The notes under the pieces: model-generated | Seen by the model: only the letters and a program-made list of their open reading frames with translations | What the model was told of the DNA's origin: nothing | Database searches by the model: none | Made by a program: the position numbers and the translations under genes | Part shown: piece after piece, positions 18,322 through 27,716 of the stretch | Layout: each line of letters starts with the position of its first letter | Position numbering within the stretch: position 1 is the stretch's first letter | Assembly: GCF_013705725.1 (NCBI RefSeq) | Contig: NZ_CP055481.1 | Location: forward strand, 2,914,001 to 2,978,000 | Direction of reading: 5' to 3' | Source: Klebsiella sp. RHBSTW-00484 | GTDB taxonomy: Bacteria; Pseudomonadota; Gammaproteobacteria; Enterobacterales; Enterobacteriaceae | DNA: 64,000 bases

Positions 18322-19560
18322 ATGGGCAGCGGTGATAACAAGGTGCTGGTGCTGGCAGATGACTTTACCGGTGCCAATGACGCAGGGGTTAGCCTGGCGG
18401 AGACTGGAATGCGGGCGGAAGTGGCGTTCAGCGCCAGCTATCAGGGAGAAGCGCAGGCGCTGATCCTCAATAGCGATAGCCGTGCGCAGCCCGCTGTAGA
18501 GGCGGCGCGGCGGGTCACGCATTTACTACAGGCGGTTTTGCCGCGTTTGCAGCCGCGCTGGACGGTAAAAAAAATCGACTCCACGCTGCGCGGGAATCTT
18601 GGCGCAGAACTGGACGCAGCAATGACGGCGCTCAACTGCCCGATCGCGGTGCTGGCTCCTGCCTTCCCGGCGGCAGGTCGGGTGACGCGGCAGGGTAAGT
18701 GCTATGTGCACGGCTTGCCGGTTGATGAGACTGAGTTTGCAACTGACCCGAAAACGCCGGTTAGCAGTGCTGATATCGCCACCGTGGTGGCACAGCAAAG
18801 CAATGCGCGCTGTTCACGGGTGACGGTCGATACGCTGGGGGCTGCGCTGGCGCAAACCGTAAACGCAGCAAGCGTGCTGATCGTGGATGCAGAAGAGAAC
18901 GCCCAACTGGACGCCATTATCGCGGCAGTGGCTGAATCTACGCAGCGGGTGCTGCTGGTGGGGTCTGCCGGGCTGTGCGACGCTCTGGCGCGAAACCTGG
19001 CCACCGCGCCGCACGGGCCGCTGCTGGCGGTCGTTGGCTCGATGAGTGAAATCGCTCAACAGCAAGTCGCATGCCTTGAGAAGCATCCTCGCATCACACG
19101 GGTAGAAATTGATGTCGCCATGGCCTTTGGCGGCGACGCAACGGCAGATGCCCGGCGCATTGCCGCGGTGTTGAGCGAAAACAATCATTGTGTGGTTACC
19201 ACTCGTCCCGATAGCGAGGCGCGAAAGGGGATTGAAGCCCTGTGCCAACGGCATGGGGTCGATCGCACTTCCCTCGGCGAGCGTATTTGCGCTTATCTGG
19301 CGCGCGTCAGCGAACTGGCCATCGCGCAAAGTCAGCCGGGAGCGCTCTATTTATCCGGCGGTGATGTGGCTATCGCCGTCGCGCAGGCTCTGGGAGCCAG
19401 CGGATTTCATATTACAGGTCGCGTGGCGCAGTGCGTGCCGTACGGCAATTTTCTGGGTAGTAGCTGGCAACGGCCGGTAATGACCAAGGCAGGCGGATTC
19501 GGAACACAAACCACCCTGCTGGAAGTCGTGAACTTTATTGAGGAGAAAATGAGTGACTAA
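18322..19560 (+). CDS. Four-carbon acid sugar kinase family protein (DUF1537; DtnK/OtnK type)
   Basis: About 412 residues. The start chosen is ATG 18322, preceded by AAAAGGGAAA; an in-frame ATG at 18271 lies within the operator region and lacks such a site. The N-terminal substrate domain begins with VLVLADDFTGANDAGV and the C-terminal ATP domain contains YLSGGDVAIAVAQALG. The family phosphorylates D-threonate, D-erythronate, L-threonate or 3-oxo-tetronates at O4. It overlaps pdxA2 by eight bases, the pairing established for the threonate/erythronate routes. The actual acid is not deducible. Confidence 0.87.
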   Translation: MGSGDNKVLVLADDFTGANDAGVSLAETGMRAEVAFSASYQGEAQALILNSDSRAQPAVEAARRVTHLLQAVLPRLQPRWTVKKIDSTLRGNLGAELDAAMTALNCPIAVLAPAFPAAGRVTRQGKCYVHGLPVDETEFATDPKTPVSSADIATVVAQQSNARCSRVTVDTLGAALAQTVNAASVLIVDAEENAQLDAIIAAVAESTQRVLLVGSAGLCDALARNLATAPHGPLLAVVGSMSEIAQQQVACLEKHPRITRVEIDVAMAFGGDATADARRIAAVLSENNHCVVTTRPDSEARKGIEALCQRHGVDRTSLGERICAYLARVSELAIAQSQPGALYLSGGDVAIAVAQALGASGFHITGRVAQCVPYGNFLGSSWQRPVMTKAGGFGTQTTLLEVVNFIEEKMSD

Positions 19561-20539
19561 CATCATTGCGGTAACGATGGGAGACCCGGCAGGCATTGGC
19601 CCGGAAATTATTATCAAATCCCTGGTTGAGGGGAAACTGAACGGCGCACCGGTTGTGGTGGTGGGCTGCGCGCAGACGCTGCGGCGGATCCTGGCGATGG
19701 AGATCACTCCGCGCGCCGAGTTGCGAATCATTGATAATCCCGGACAGGCACAGTTTAGCCCCGGCACCATTAACGTTATCGACGAACCGCTGGCCGACCC
19801 GGAAGGGTTACGCGTCGGGGAAGTGCAGGCGCAGGCGGGCGATTTGGCCTACCGTTGCATCAAGCGCGCGACCGAACTGGCGATGGCCGGTGAGGTTTTT
19901 GCGATTGCTACCGCGCCGTTGAACAAAGAAGCGCTGCACCTGGCAGGACACAATTTCCCGGGGCATACCGAGATGCTGGCCCATCTGACGCAGACCAAAG
20001 ATTACGCGATGGTGCTGTATACCGATAAGCTCAAAGTTATCCATATTTCCACCCACGTCGCGCTGCGCAAGTTTCTCGATACCCTGAACCAGCCGCGAGT
20101 CGAAACGGTGATTGGTATCGCCGATAGCTTCCTGCGTCGGGTTGGCTTTAGCAATCCGCGCATTGCCGTCGCAGGCGTTAACCCGCACGCCGGGGAAAAC
20201 GGTCTGTTTGGTGATGAAGAGATTCGTATCGTCGGCCCGGCCGTTGAAGCGATGAAAGCCAAAGGGTTGAACGTGACCGGCCCATGCCCGCCGGATACGG
20301 TATTTATGCAGTGCCACGAGGGACTGTTTGATATGGTGGTGGCGATGTATCACGATCAGGGGCACATTCCGCTAAAACTGCTCGGGTTTTATGATGGGGT
20401 GAATATCACTGCCGGACTGCCGTTTATTCGTACATCCGCAGACCACGGCACGGCGTTTGATATTGCCTGGACAGGTAAAGCTAAGTCTGACAGCATGGCT
20501 ACCTCTATTGAGCTCGCCATGCAAATAGCACAGGAATAA
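19553..20539 (+). CDS. pdxA2: 4-hydroxythreonine-4-phosphate dehydrogenase homologue PdxA2
   Basis: A 328-residue NAD-dependent oxidative decarboxylase. PdxA motifs are [11 protein letters not shown] at the N-terminus and the metal-ligand histidines in [26 protein letters not shown] and [14 protein letters not shown]. It overlaps the kinase gene and precedes deoR by one base. PdxA2 enzymes convert the 4-phosphate of D-threonate or D-erythronate to dihydroxyacetone phosphate and CO2. It is a catabolic paralogue rather than the vitamin B6 enzyme, judged by the kinase coupling. Confidence 0.88.
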   Translation: MTNIIAVTMGDPAGIGPEIIIKSLVEGKLNGAPVVVVGCAQTLRRILAMEITPRAELRIIDNPGQAQFSPGTINVIDEPLADPEGLRVGEVQAQAGDLAYRCIKRATELAMAGEVFAIATAPLNKEALHLAGHNFPGHTEMLAHLTQTKDYAMVLYTDKLKVIHISTHVALRKFLDTLNQPRVETVIGIADSFLRRVGFSNPRIAVAGVNPHAGENGLFGDEEIRIVGPAVEAMKAKGLNVTGPCPPDTVFMQCHEGLFDMVVAMYHDQGHIPLKLLGFYDGVNITAGLPFIRTSADHGTAFDIAWTGKAKSDSMATSIELAMQIAQE

Positions 20540-20540
20540 C

Positions 20541-21302
20541 ATGAAGGGATATAACCGGTTAGAGCAGATTATGGATTATCTGAAGAGCCATAATCTGGTG
20601 ACAGTGGATCAGCTCGTGGCGGTGACCAACGCGTCGCCGGCAACGATTCGCCGCGATCTGATTAAACTCGATCAGGAAGGGGTGATTAGCCGTACTCATG
20701 GCGGCGTGACCCTTAACCGGTTTATTCCTTCCCAGCCGACGACGCAGGAAAAATCCCAGCGTAGCCTGCAGGAAAAATACGCCATCGCCAGCGCGGCGGC
20801 GGCGTTAGTCAAGGCCGGGGATGCCATTGTCCTCGATGCCGGGACGACGATGATTGAACTCGCTCGGCAAATTACTCATCTGCCGCTGCGAGTAATCACC
20901 AGCGATCTGCATATCGCTCTGTTTTTATCCGAATTCAAGCAAATCGAAGTGACCATTATCGGCGGGCGTATTGACGACAGCAGCCAGTCCTGCATTGGTG
21001 AACACGGTCGCCGACTGCTGCAAAACATCTGGCCCGATCTGGCTTTTGTCAGCTGCAATGGCTGGGATCTGGAGAAAGGCGTCACTTCGCCAACAGAAGA
21101 AAAAGCGGCGCTCAAGCGCGATTTAATCGCCAATGCCCGGCGGCGAATTCTGCTGGCGGACAGCTCGAAATACGGTGCCTGGTCGCTGTTCAACATCACT
21201 CATCTCGATTCGTTAACCGATATCATCACTGATGATCACCTGCCGGAAGAGACGCGCGAGATGTTAGCGCATATTCATCCCCGACTGCTCATTGCTGACT
21301 AG
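20541..21302 (+). CDS. DeoR/GlpR-family transcriptional regulator
   Basis: A 253-residue protein with an N-terminal winged helix ([30 protein letters not shown], including the typical RRDL motif) and a C-terminal sugar-phosphate-sensing domain ([25 protein letters not shown]). It begins one base after the pdxA2 stop, so it is made from the kinase operon. It likely represses the divergent dehydrogenase and kinase promoters through the TGATT/AATCA dyads, relieved by a phosphorylated intermediate. The operator link is inference. Confidence 0.85.
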   Translation: MKGYNRLEQIMDYLKSHNLVTVDQLVAVTNASPATIRRDLIKLDQEGVISRTHGGVTLNRFIPSQPTTQEKSQRSLQEKYAIASAAAALVKAGDAIVLDAGTTMIELARQITHLPLRVITSDLHIALFLSEFKQIEVTIIGGRIDDSSQSCIGEHGRRLLQNIWPDLAFVSCNGWDLEKGVTSPTEEKAALKRDLIANARRRILLADSSKYGAWSLFNITHLDSLTDIITDDHLPEETREMLAHIHPRLLIAD

Positions 21303-21315
21303 CCGGGAGCGCGGA

Positions 21316-22260
21316 TTACGGCAAACGGGCGATATTGGCTTTAATCACCTCAATAGAGTGGCGGAATTTCTCCGCTTCGTCGTCGGCTAATTGCAACTCA
21401 ATAATCTGCTGCACGCCGCTTTGCGTCAGCACCGCAGGAACGCCCGCCGCCGCGCCGCTCACGCCATACTCGCCATCAAGAATGCACGACACCGCCAGCG
21501 CACGATGGCTGCCGGTGAAAATATTGCGGCAGATCTCAGCGATGGTCCCGGCAACGCCATATTCGGTGCAGCCTTTACCCGAATAAATTTCAAACCCCAG
21601 CTTGCGCACTTTTTCGGCAATCAGCTCCCGGTCCAGCGCTTTGCCGGTATGTTTTTGATAAACGTCACCGATGGCTGAACCGTAGACCGCCGAGTGCGAC
21701 CATACCGGAAACTGGGTATCGCCATGTTCGCCGAGGATAAAGGCATCGATACTTTGCGCGCCGATGTCCAGCTCCTGGGCCAGCACCCGGCGCAGGCGAG
21801 TGGTATCCAGCCAGACGCCGGTGCCCAGTACCTGATTACGCGGCAGGCCTGAAAGTTGCCACACCTGCCAGGTGATAATGTCGCAAGGGTTAGTGGCAAT
21901 CAGAAAGATGCCGTTGAAGCCGCCGTTCATCATCTGCGGGACGATACTTTTGACGATTTTCGCCGTGTTGGTCAGTTCGTCCAGGCGCGTCTGGCCCGGT
22001 TTGAGAGCGCCGCCGGAAACGGTGATCACCGCGATATCGACATCGGCGCAGTCGCCGGCTTCCCGTGTGGATATCGTCATCATTCCCGGCATGTAAGCAG
22101 CTGCATCACTGAGGTCCTGAGCGTGGGCTTCGGCGCGGGCTTTGTTCAGATCAACGAGGATCAGCTCCTCGCAGATATTCTGGTTCAACAGGGCATAGGC
22201 CGCAGAGGCGCCGACGTTTCCGGCCCCGATAATCATCACCTTACGCGCTTTGGTATTCAT
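21316..22260 (-). CDS. L-lactate/malate dehydrogenase superfamily NAD-dependent 2-hydroxyacid dehydrogenase
   Basis: About 314 residues (start ATG 22260, seven bases after AGGAAA). Rossmann motif VMIIGAGNVGASAA, active-loop KPGQTRLDEL, TNPCD, catalytic D152/R155 in LDTTRLR and H179 in GEHGDTQFP. The residue before KPG (L86), corresponding to the position that reads glutamine in lactate and arginine in malate dehydrogenases, is leucine, so another 2-hydroxy/2-oxo acid is likely. It converges with deoR and may belong to the neighbouring sugar-acid pathway. Confidence 0.82.
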   Translation of the reverse strand: MNTKARKVMIIGAGNVGASAAYALLNQNICEELILVDLNKARAEAHAQDLSDAAAYMPGMMTISTREAGDCADVDIAVITVSGGALKPGQTRLDELTNTAKIVKSIVPQMMNGGFNGIFLIATNPCDIITWQVWQLSGLPRNQVLGTGVWLDTTRLRRVLAQELDIGAQSIDAFILGEHGDTQFPVWSHSAVYGSAIGDVYQKHTGKALDRELIAEKVRKLGFEIYSGKGCTEYGVAGTIAEICRNIFTGSHRALAVSCILDGEYGVSGAAAGVPAVLTQSGVQQIIELQLADDEAEKFRHSIEVIKANIARLP

Positions 22261-22405
22261 CATTTTTTCCTGATAACAGACATCGTGCCGCAAAATTACT
22301 GCGCCTCAAGGGGTTAGCGCAAGAGGGGGCGGGAGCTATAAGTTAAAGCTATGGCGGTTCAGCGTACGCCTCGCGTTACAGTGCGCTTAAAAAAGGAGCT
22401 TATTT

Positions 22406-22888
22406 ATGTATACCATCGCCGCGACCCCGCTGGACCACCCGGAATTGAACGCCTTGATCGCCCAACTGGACGTCTACCAGCAGGCGCTTTATCCGGCCGA
22501 AAGCAACCATCTGATAGATCTTAGTGCGCTGCCGCCTGAATCGGTGATTGCGCTGCTGATCCGCGACCCTCAACAGCAGGCTGTTGGCTGTGGGGCAATT
22601 GTGCTGGGGGAGGAGGGCTTTGGTGAGATGAAGCGGGTATTTATCGACCCGACCCATCGCGGTCAGCAGCTTGGCGAGAAACTGCTGGCGGCGCTGGAAG
22701 AAGAGGCTTTACGGCGCGAGTGCCACACCGTGCGTCTGGAGACCGGCATCCATCAGCATGCGGCCGTGGCGTTATATACCCGTAATGGCTATCAGACCCG
22801 CAGCGCCTTCGCGCCGTATCAGCCGGACCCGTTAAGCATCTTTATGGAGAAACTGCTGCTTGTCGATCTTCGTTCAGCAGTTCTATAA
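22406..22888 (+). CDS. GNAT-family N-acetyltransferase
   Basis: A 160-residue protein. Acetyl-CoA binding motif A appears as [21 protein letters not shown] near residue 76, followed by [22 protein letters not shown] and a [15 protein letters not shown] end. It follows AAAAAGGAG. Its 3' end overlaps ptrR tail-to-tail by 47 bases on the opposite strand. The acceptor substrate is unknown. Confidence 0.82.
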   Translation: MYTIAATPLDHPELNALIAQLDVYQQALYPAESNHLIDLSALPPESVIALLIRDPQQQAVGCGAIVLGEEGFGEMKRVFIDPTHRGQQLGEKLLAALEEEALRRECHTVRLETGIHQHAAVALYTRNGYQTRSAFAPYQPDPLSIFMEKLLLVDLRSAVL

Positions 22889-23720
22889 ACGCTTCAAGTT
22901 GACGGGTTTTCGCCCCGCGACGCCACACCAGACAGGTCGTTAGCCATCGCCACTCTTCGGCCAGCGGCCAGGCGGAGACCTGCTGATGGCCTGGCATGCT
23001 CTCCAGCATGCTGCGCGGGATCAGCGCCAGCCCGGCCCCAGTAATCACGCAAGCCAGCATCCCGTGATAGGACTCCATTTCGTGAATTCGACCCGGCGTG
23101 GCGCGATCGGCATGGAACCAGCTTTCAAAATGACGTCGATAGGAACAGTTGGCGCGAAACGCGTAGACGCTGGCTCCGTTCACTTCGCTGGCACGAGCAA
23201 TGGGCGGGTGGCCCATTGGTGCTACGATCATCATCTCTTCCGGGAACACCGGTAACCCTTCAAGCCCCGGATGTACCACCGGACCGTCAACAAAGGCCGC
23301 GCTAAGATTGCCTTCAAGTACGCCGTCGATCATGGTGCCGGAGGGGCCGGTGGAGAGGGCAAGATGAATCTTTGGGTAGCGCTGATTAAAGTGCGCCAGC
23401 GTAGTAGGGATGCGCACGGCGGCGGTACTTTCCAGCGAACCGAGCGAAAACAGCCCCTGGGGTTCATCCCCGGCAACCACCATGCGTGCCTCATCAACGA
23501 GAGCCAGAATTTGCTGACTATAGCGTAAAAAACTGTGCCCGGCGGGCGACAGGCGCAGGCGCTGGTTTTCGCGGATAAACAACTCGACGCCGAGATCTGC
23601 CTCCAGTTGGCGAATACGGGTCGTCAGGTTTGACGGCACGCGATGTACCTTTTGCGCGGCCTGAGTGATGCTGCCGGTAATAGCGACGGCGTTGAACATC
23701 TCGAGTTGGGTCAGATCCAT
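22842..23720 (-). CDS. ptrR: LysR-family regulator PtrR (YneJ)
   Basis: A 292-residue LysR protein with an N-terminal HTH ([28 protein letters not shown]) and an effector domain. Sequence and the divergent placement from sad match E. coli YneJ/PtrR, a regulator connected to putrescine/glutamate utilisation and to sad expression. The sad-ptrR intergenic region (23721-23825) would hold its binding site. The 3' end overlaps the GNAT gene. Confidence 0.9.
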   Translation of the reverse strand: MDLTQLEMFNAVAITGSITQAAQKVHRVPSNLTTRIRQLEADLGVELFIRENQRLRLSPAGHSFLRYSQQILALVDEARMVVAGDEPQGLFSLGSLESTAAVRIPTTLAHFNQRYPKIHLALSTGPSGTMIDGVLEGNLSAAFVDGPVVHPGLEGLPVFPEEMMIVAPMGHPPIARASEVNGASVYAFRANCSYRRHFESWFHADRATPGRIHEMESYHGMLACVITGAGLALIPRSMLESMPGHQQVSAWPLAEEWRWLTTCLVWRRGAKTRQLEAFIELLNEDRQAAVSP

Positions 23721-23825
23721 AGCATTCTCTTTTTGTGAAAATGTTGCTTAATATTATTCATTTTTAATGAACGGTAGGGTAAGCCAGAATAAGGTCACTT
23801 CGCAATCAACACAGAGAGAAAAACG

Positions 23826-25211
23826 ATGAATTTATCTGCAACTCATGCGGTTTCCGTGAATCCGACGACAGGTGAAATGGTGTCGTCTCTGCCGTGGGCG
23901 ACCGAACAGCAAGTCGATTCAGCGATTGCCCTTGCGGACCAGGGTTATCGCCAGTGGCGCAACGTCAGCGTGGCGAACCGCGCGGCGGCGCTGCGTAACG
24001 TCGGCAGCGCGATGCGTATCCGCGCTGAAGAGTTGGCGCAAATGATTAGCCTTGAGATGGGCAAGCCGATTGCCCAGGCGCGCGGCGAAGTCGCTAAATC
24101 AGCCAATCTTTGCGACTGGTATGCCGAGCATGGTCCGGCGATGCTTAGTACCGAAGCGACTCTGGTTGAAGACAATAAAGCGGTGATTGAATTCCGCCCG
24201 ATGGGTCCCATTCTGGCTATCATGCCGTGGAACTTCCCGGTGTGGCAGGTGCTGCGCGGTGCGGTACCGATTCTGCTGGCAGGTAACAGCTATTTGCTCA
24301 AACATGCGCCGAACGTGATGGGCAGCGCGGCGATAATGGGTGAGATCTTCGCACAAGCGGGCGTCCCGGCTGGCGTGTTTGGTTGGGTTAATGCTACCAA
24401 CGACGGCGTTTCACAGATTATTAACGATTCGCGTATTGCCGCCGTGACCGTCACCGGCAGCGTGCGGGCCGGGAAGGCTATTGGCGCGCAGGCCGGTGCG
24501 GCGTTGAAAAAATGCGTGCTGGAGCTGGGTGGCTCCGATCCGTTTATCGTGCTGAACGACGCCGACCTCGACGAGGCGGTAAAAGCCGCGGTGATTGGTC
24601 GTTATCAGAATACCGGGCAGGTCTGCGCCGCCGCAAAACGCTTTATCGTTGAAGCGGGGATTGTTGACGCCTTTACGCAGAAATTCGTCGCCGCCGTCGC
24701 CGCGCTGAAAATGGGCGATCCGCGCGATGAGCAGAACTATGTTGGGCCAATGGCGCGCTTCGACCTGCGCGATGAGCTGCATGAGCAGGTGCTTGCAACC
24801 TTAAAAGAAGGCGCAACGCTGTTGCTGGGTGCGGAGAAAATCGAAGGTGCGGGTAACTACTATGCGCCAACGGTGCTGGGGAACGTCACCGCCGAGATGA
24901 CCGGTTTTCGTCAGGAGCTGTTTGGCCCGGTGGCGACCATCACCGAAGCACGAGACGCCGACCACGCACTGGCGCTGGCAAACGATAGCGAGTTTGGCCT
25001 CTCTGCGACGGTTTATACCACCAGCGAGGAGCAGGCTCAGCGTTTCGCCAGTGAGCTGGAGTGCGGCGGAGTGTTTATCAACGGCTACTGCGCCAGCGAT
25101 GCCCGCGTGGCGTTCGGCGGGGTGAAGAAAAGCGGATTTGGTCGTGAGCTATCCCACTTCGGCCTGCACGAATTCTGCAACGTGCAAACCGTCTGGAAAG
25201 ATCGTCGCTAA
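23826..25211 (+). CDS. sad: Succinate-semialdehyde dehydrogenase Sad (YneI)
   Basis: A 461-residue aldehyde dehydrogenase. It shows the coenzyme motif VTVTGSVRAGKAIG, the glutamate motif LELGGSDPF, and the catalytic cysteine in NTGQVCAAAKR near residue 262; the C-terminus FGGVKKSGFGRELSHFGLHEFCN matches E. coli Sad. It oxidises succinate semialdehyde, completing putrescine/GABA and related degradation, with NAD preferred. It is divergent from ptrR. The ribosome site is GAGAGAAAA. Confidence 0.92.
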   Translation: MNLSATHAVSVNPTTGEMVSSLPWATEQQVDSAIALADQGYRQWRNVSVANRAAALRNVGSAMRIRAEELAQMISLEMGKPIAQARGEVAKSANLCDWYAEHGPAMLSTEATLVEDNKAVIEFRPMGPILAIMPWNFPVWQVLRGAVPILLAGNSYLLKHAPNVMGSAAIMGEIFAQAGVPAGVFGWVNATNDGVSQIINDSRIAAVTVTGSVRAGKAIGAQAGAALKKCVLELGGSDPFIVLNDADLDEAVKAAVIGRYQNTGQVCAAAKRFIVEAGIVDAFTQKFVAAVAALKMGDPRDEQNYVGPMARFDLRDELHEQVLATLKEGATLLLGAEKIEGAGNYYAPTVLGNVTAEMTGFRQELFGPVATITEARDADHALALANDSEFGLSATVYTTSEEQAQRFASELECGGVFINGYCASDARVAFGGVKKSGFGRELSHFGLHEFCNVQTVWKDRR

Positions 25212-25221
25212 CCTCCAGAAA

Positions 25222-25437
25222 ACCCCCGGCTCGCGCTGCGCTCAGCCGGGCTACGGGTTCACAATCGCCTGTGGACCGGTAGTCCAGACAGGTGCGCCAG
25301 CACCGCCTCCGGGAAAACAGATTGCAATGTTGCTGCAGATATCTCCCCCGGCTCGCACTGAGCTCAGCCGGGGTACGGGTTCACAATCGCCTGTGGACCG
25401 GTAGCCCGGACAGGTGCGCCAGCACCGCCTCCGGGAG
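25222..25437. repeat. Two tandem REP/BIME-type copies (about 95 bp each)
   Basis: Copies at about 25222-25316 and 25347-25437 share GGTTCACAATCGCCTGTGGA, CAGGTGCGCCAGCACC and flanking CCCCGGCTCGC arms with a few substitutions. They separate sad from the S-alkylcysteine-type operon. They are too few and too palindromic to be CRISPR. Confidence 0.75.
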
Positions 25438-25572
25438 CTTTTGACCTTTCCCAATGGTACTCCGTACCCCCGCATATCTAATTTCCGGCAGAGCACATGT
25501 AAATAAATTGTTTCTCAGCGGCCGCGACCGCTTCTAATAATGCAGACATGTTAATTCACATGAGCCTGCTAA

Positions 25573-26574
25573 ATGTCTTATCGAATCAGTATCCTGGATA
25601 AAAGCCCGCTGGCAGCCGGGGAAACGGCAGCACAGGCGCTAGCGCGTACATTAACGCTTGCGCAACAGGCGGAAGCCTGGGGCTATCACCGTTTCTGGAT
25701 TGCCGAACACCACAATACCGACCAGCTCGCGAGCCCGTCGCCGGAGCTGGCGATCGCCTGGATCCTCGGACAAACCCGTAAAATTCGCGTCGGCTCTGGC
25801 GGCGTCATGCTGCAACACTACAGCCCGTACAAAGTGGCGGAAAATTTCAATATGCTCGCCGCCATTGCGCCGGGGCGCGTTGATCTTGGCGTCGGCAAAG
25901 CACCCGGCGGCCTGCCGCTCTCCACTCGCGCTTTACAACAAGGGCTTAATCCACAGGAAAAAGGCTCATTCGCTGATCAACTTGCGCAACTGGATAACTG
26001 GCTATCGCTAACCGATGCCGATGGTGAAGAGAGCGTGCGCGCCACGCCGATCCCGCCGCGTCGTGCCGATGGCTTTCTCCTGGGAGCCAGCCTTGAGAGC
26101 GCACAGCTGGCGGCACAGCTTGACTGGAACTTTGTCTTTGCCGCTCATCTCAACGGCGATAAAAATCTGCTGCGCGACGTGCTGACTCGCTGGCGTGAAC
26201 TCAGCCGTCGCGAGGCGATTGTCGCGGTTCAGGTGGTGGTCGCTGAAGATGCCGCCACGGCAACCGAACTGGCGAAACAGGTAGAAGTGTGGGGCGTTGA
26301 GCTGGAAAACGGCCAGCGGGTGAGCGTTGGCAGCGAAGCGCAGGCGGCGGCGTTTGCCCGTCAGGCGGGCAGCAGGCCAACGCGTATTGCCCGCCGGGAA
26401 TCTGCCGTGTTGTTTGGTACCGCGGAAGAGGTGAAAGCGCAGCTCGATGCGCTCCAGTCCGCCTGGAACATTGACGAATTTATTATCGACACCCCCATTA
26501 CCGACGGCGCGGCGCGTCTTAACTCCTTACGCCTGCTGGCCCAGGCGCATCTGAGCGCGGAGGTGCAGCCATGA
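25573..26574 (+). CDS. LLM-class flavin-dependent monooxygenase (MsnO8/CmoO-like)
   Basis: A 333-residue luciferase-like TIM-barrel protein. FMN-barrel markers are RFWIAEHHN near residue 40 and IRVGSGGVMLQHYSPYKVAENF near 75. Related proteins in Bacillus S-alkylcysteine salvage oxidise the N-acetylated thioether to a sulfoxide. It is the first gene of an eight-gene run and overlaps the M20 gene by an ATGA junction. The ribosome site is weak (GAGCCTGCTAA). The sulfur role is inferred from the operon content. Confidence 0.78.
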   Translation: MSYRISILDKSPLAAGETAAQALARTLTLAQQAEAWGYHRFWIAEHHNTDQLASPSPELAIAWILGQTRKIRVGSGGVMLQHYSPYKVAENFNMLAAIAPGRVDLGVGKAPGGLPLSTRALQQGLNPQEKGSFADQLAQLDNWLSLTDADGEESVRATPIPPRRADGFLLGASLESAQLAAQLDWNFVFAAHLNGDKNLLRDVLTRWRELSRREAIVAVQVVVAEDAATATELAKQVEVWGVELENGQRVSVGSEAQAAAFARQAGSRPTRIARRESAVLFGTAEEVKAQLDALQSAWNIDEFIIDTPITDGAARLNSLRLLAQAHLSAEVQP

Positions 26575-27692
26575 GCTTTGACGAGCAGTTAATTCGCTGG
26601 CGGCGCGAGCTGCACCAGTTCCCGGAACTCTCGTTGCAGGAAGTCGACACCACTGCGCGTATTCGCGACTGGCTGCAAAGCGGTGGTATCAACTTGCTGC
26701 CTTATGATCTGAAAACCGGCGCGGTCGCCGAAGTCGGTTCCGGCGATAAGGTGATTGCTCTGCGTGCCGATATCGACGCATTGCCCATTGAAGAGGCAAC
26801 CAGCGTAGCGTTTCGCTCGCAAAATGCCGGGGTGATGCACGCCTGTGGGCATGATATCCATACCAGCGTTATTCTTGGCGCGGCCCTTTTGCTTAAACAA
26901 CGCGAAGCGCAGCTTGCGGGACGAGTCCGCATTCTGTTCCAGCCAGCGGAGGAAAACTTCGGCGGCGCGAAGACCCTGATCCGCGCGGGCGTGCTGGAGG
27001 GCGTATCGGCGATTTTCGGTATGCATAATGAGCCGGGCCTGCCGGTCGGTGAATTCGCCACCCGTGGCGGCGCGTTTTACGCCAACGTCGATCGCTTTGT
27101 GTTTAAGGTGACCGGTAAAGGTGCGCACGCCGCACGGCCCCATGAAGGCAAAGACGCTATCCTGCTGGCCAGCCAGCTAGTCACTCTGCTGCAAAGCGTT
27201 GCCAGCCGCGAAGTGAATACCCTTGATTCCGTGGTGCTTAGCGTGACGCGTATTCAGGGCGGCAATACCTGGAACGTGCTGCCGGAAAGCGTTGAGCTGG
27301 AAGGGACGCTGCGCACCCACAGCAGCGAAGTTCAACAGCGGGTAAAAGCCCGGGTTAGCGAAATCGCCGCCGGGTTCGCCAGCGCCTTCGGCGCGCAGAT
27401 CGACGTGTTCTGGTATTCCGGTCCGACCGCACTGGTGAATGACGAACGCTGGGCTGCCTTTGCCAGCGACGTGGCCGATAAATCTGGCTACCGCACGCAC
27501 CATGCGGATTTACACCTCGGCGGTGAAGACTTTGCCGTTTATCTCCAGCATATCCCCGGCGCGTTTGTCAGCATCGGCAGCGCCAGCGAATTTGGTCTCC
27601 ACCATCCGGCGTTTAATCCGGATGAGCGTTTAATTGCCCCGGCGGCGCACTATTTTGCCCGCCTGGCGGAACAGGCACTTCAACAACTGTAG
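26571..27692 (+). CDS. M20D-family metallo-deacylase/amidohydrolase
   Basis: A 373-residue dinuclear-metal amidohydrolase. Metal ligands are seen in MHACGHDIHTS (C92, H94), QPAEENFGGAK (E126), FGMHNEPG and GLHHPAFNPDE; the dimerisation lid contains KGAHAARPHEGKD. The family deacylates N-acyl amino acids. In this operon it would remove the acetyl group from an N-acetyl-cysteine product. It is translationally coupled to the LLM monooxygenase. Confidence 0.87.
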   Translation: MSFDEQLIRWRRELHQFPELSLQEVDTTARIRDWLQSGGINLLPYDLKTGAVAEVGSGDKVIALRADIDALPIEEATSVAFRSQNAGVMHACGHDIHTSVILGAALLLKQREAQLAGRVRILFQPAEENFGGAKTLIRAGVLEGVSAIFGMHNEPGLPVGEFATRGGAFYANVDRFVFKVTGKGAHAARPHEGKDAILLASQLVTLLQSVASREVNTLDSVVLSVTRIQGGNTWNVLPESVELEGTLRTHSSEVQQRVKARVSEIAAGFASAFGAQIDVFWYSGPTALVNDERWAAFASDVADKSGYRTHHADLHLGGEDFAVYLQHIPGAFVSIGSASEFGLHHPAFNPDERLIAPAAHYFARLAEQALQQL

Positions 27693-27716
27693 ATTTTGAC
27701 AAGGGAAGGGTTAACG

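Noticed and set aside
25222..25437. CRISPR-like tandem repeats
   Set aside because: Just two long palindromic REP/BIME copies, no regular spacers and no cas genes.
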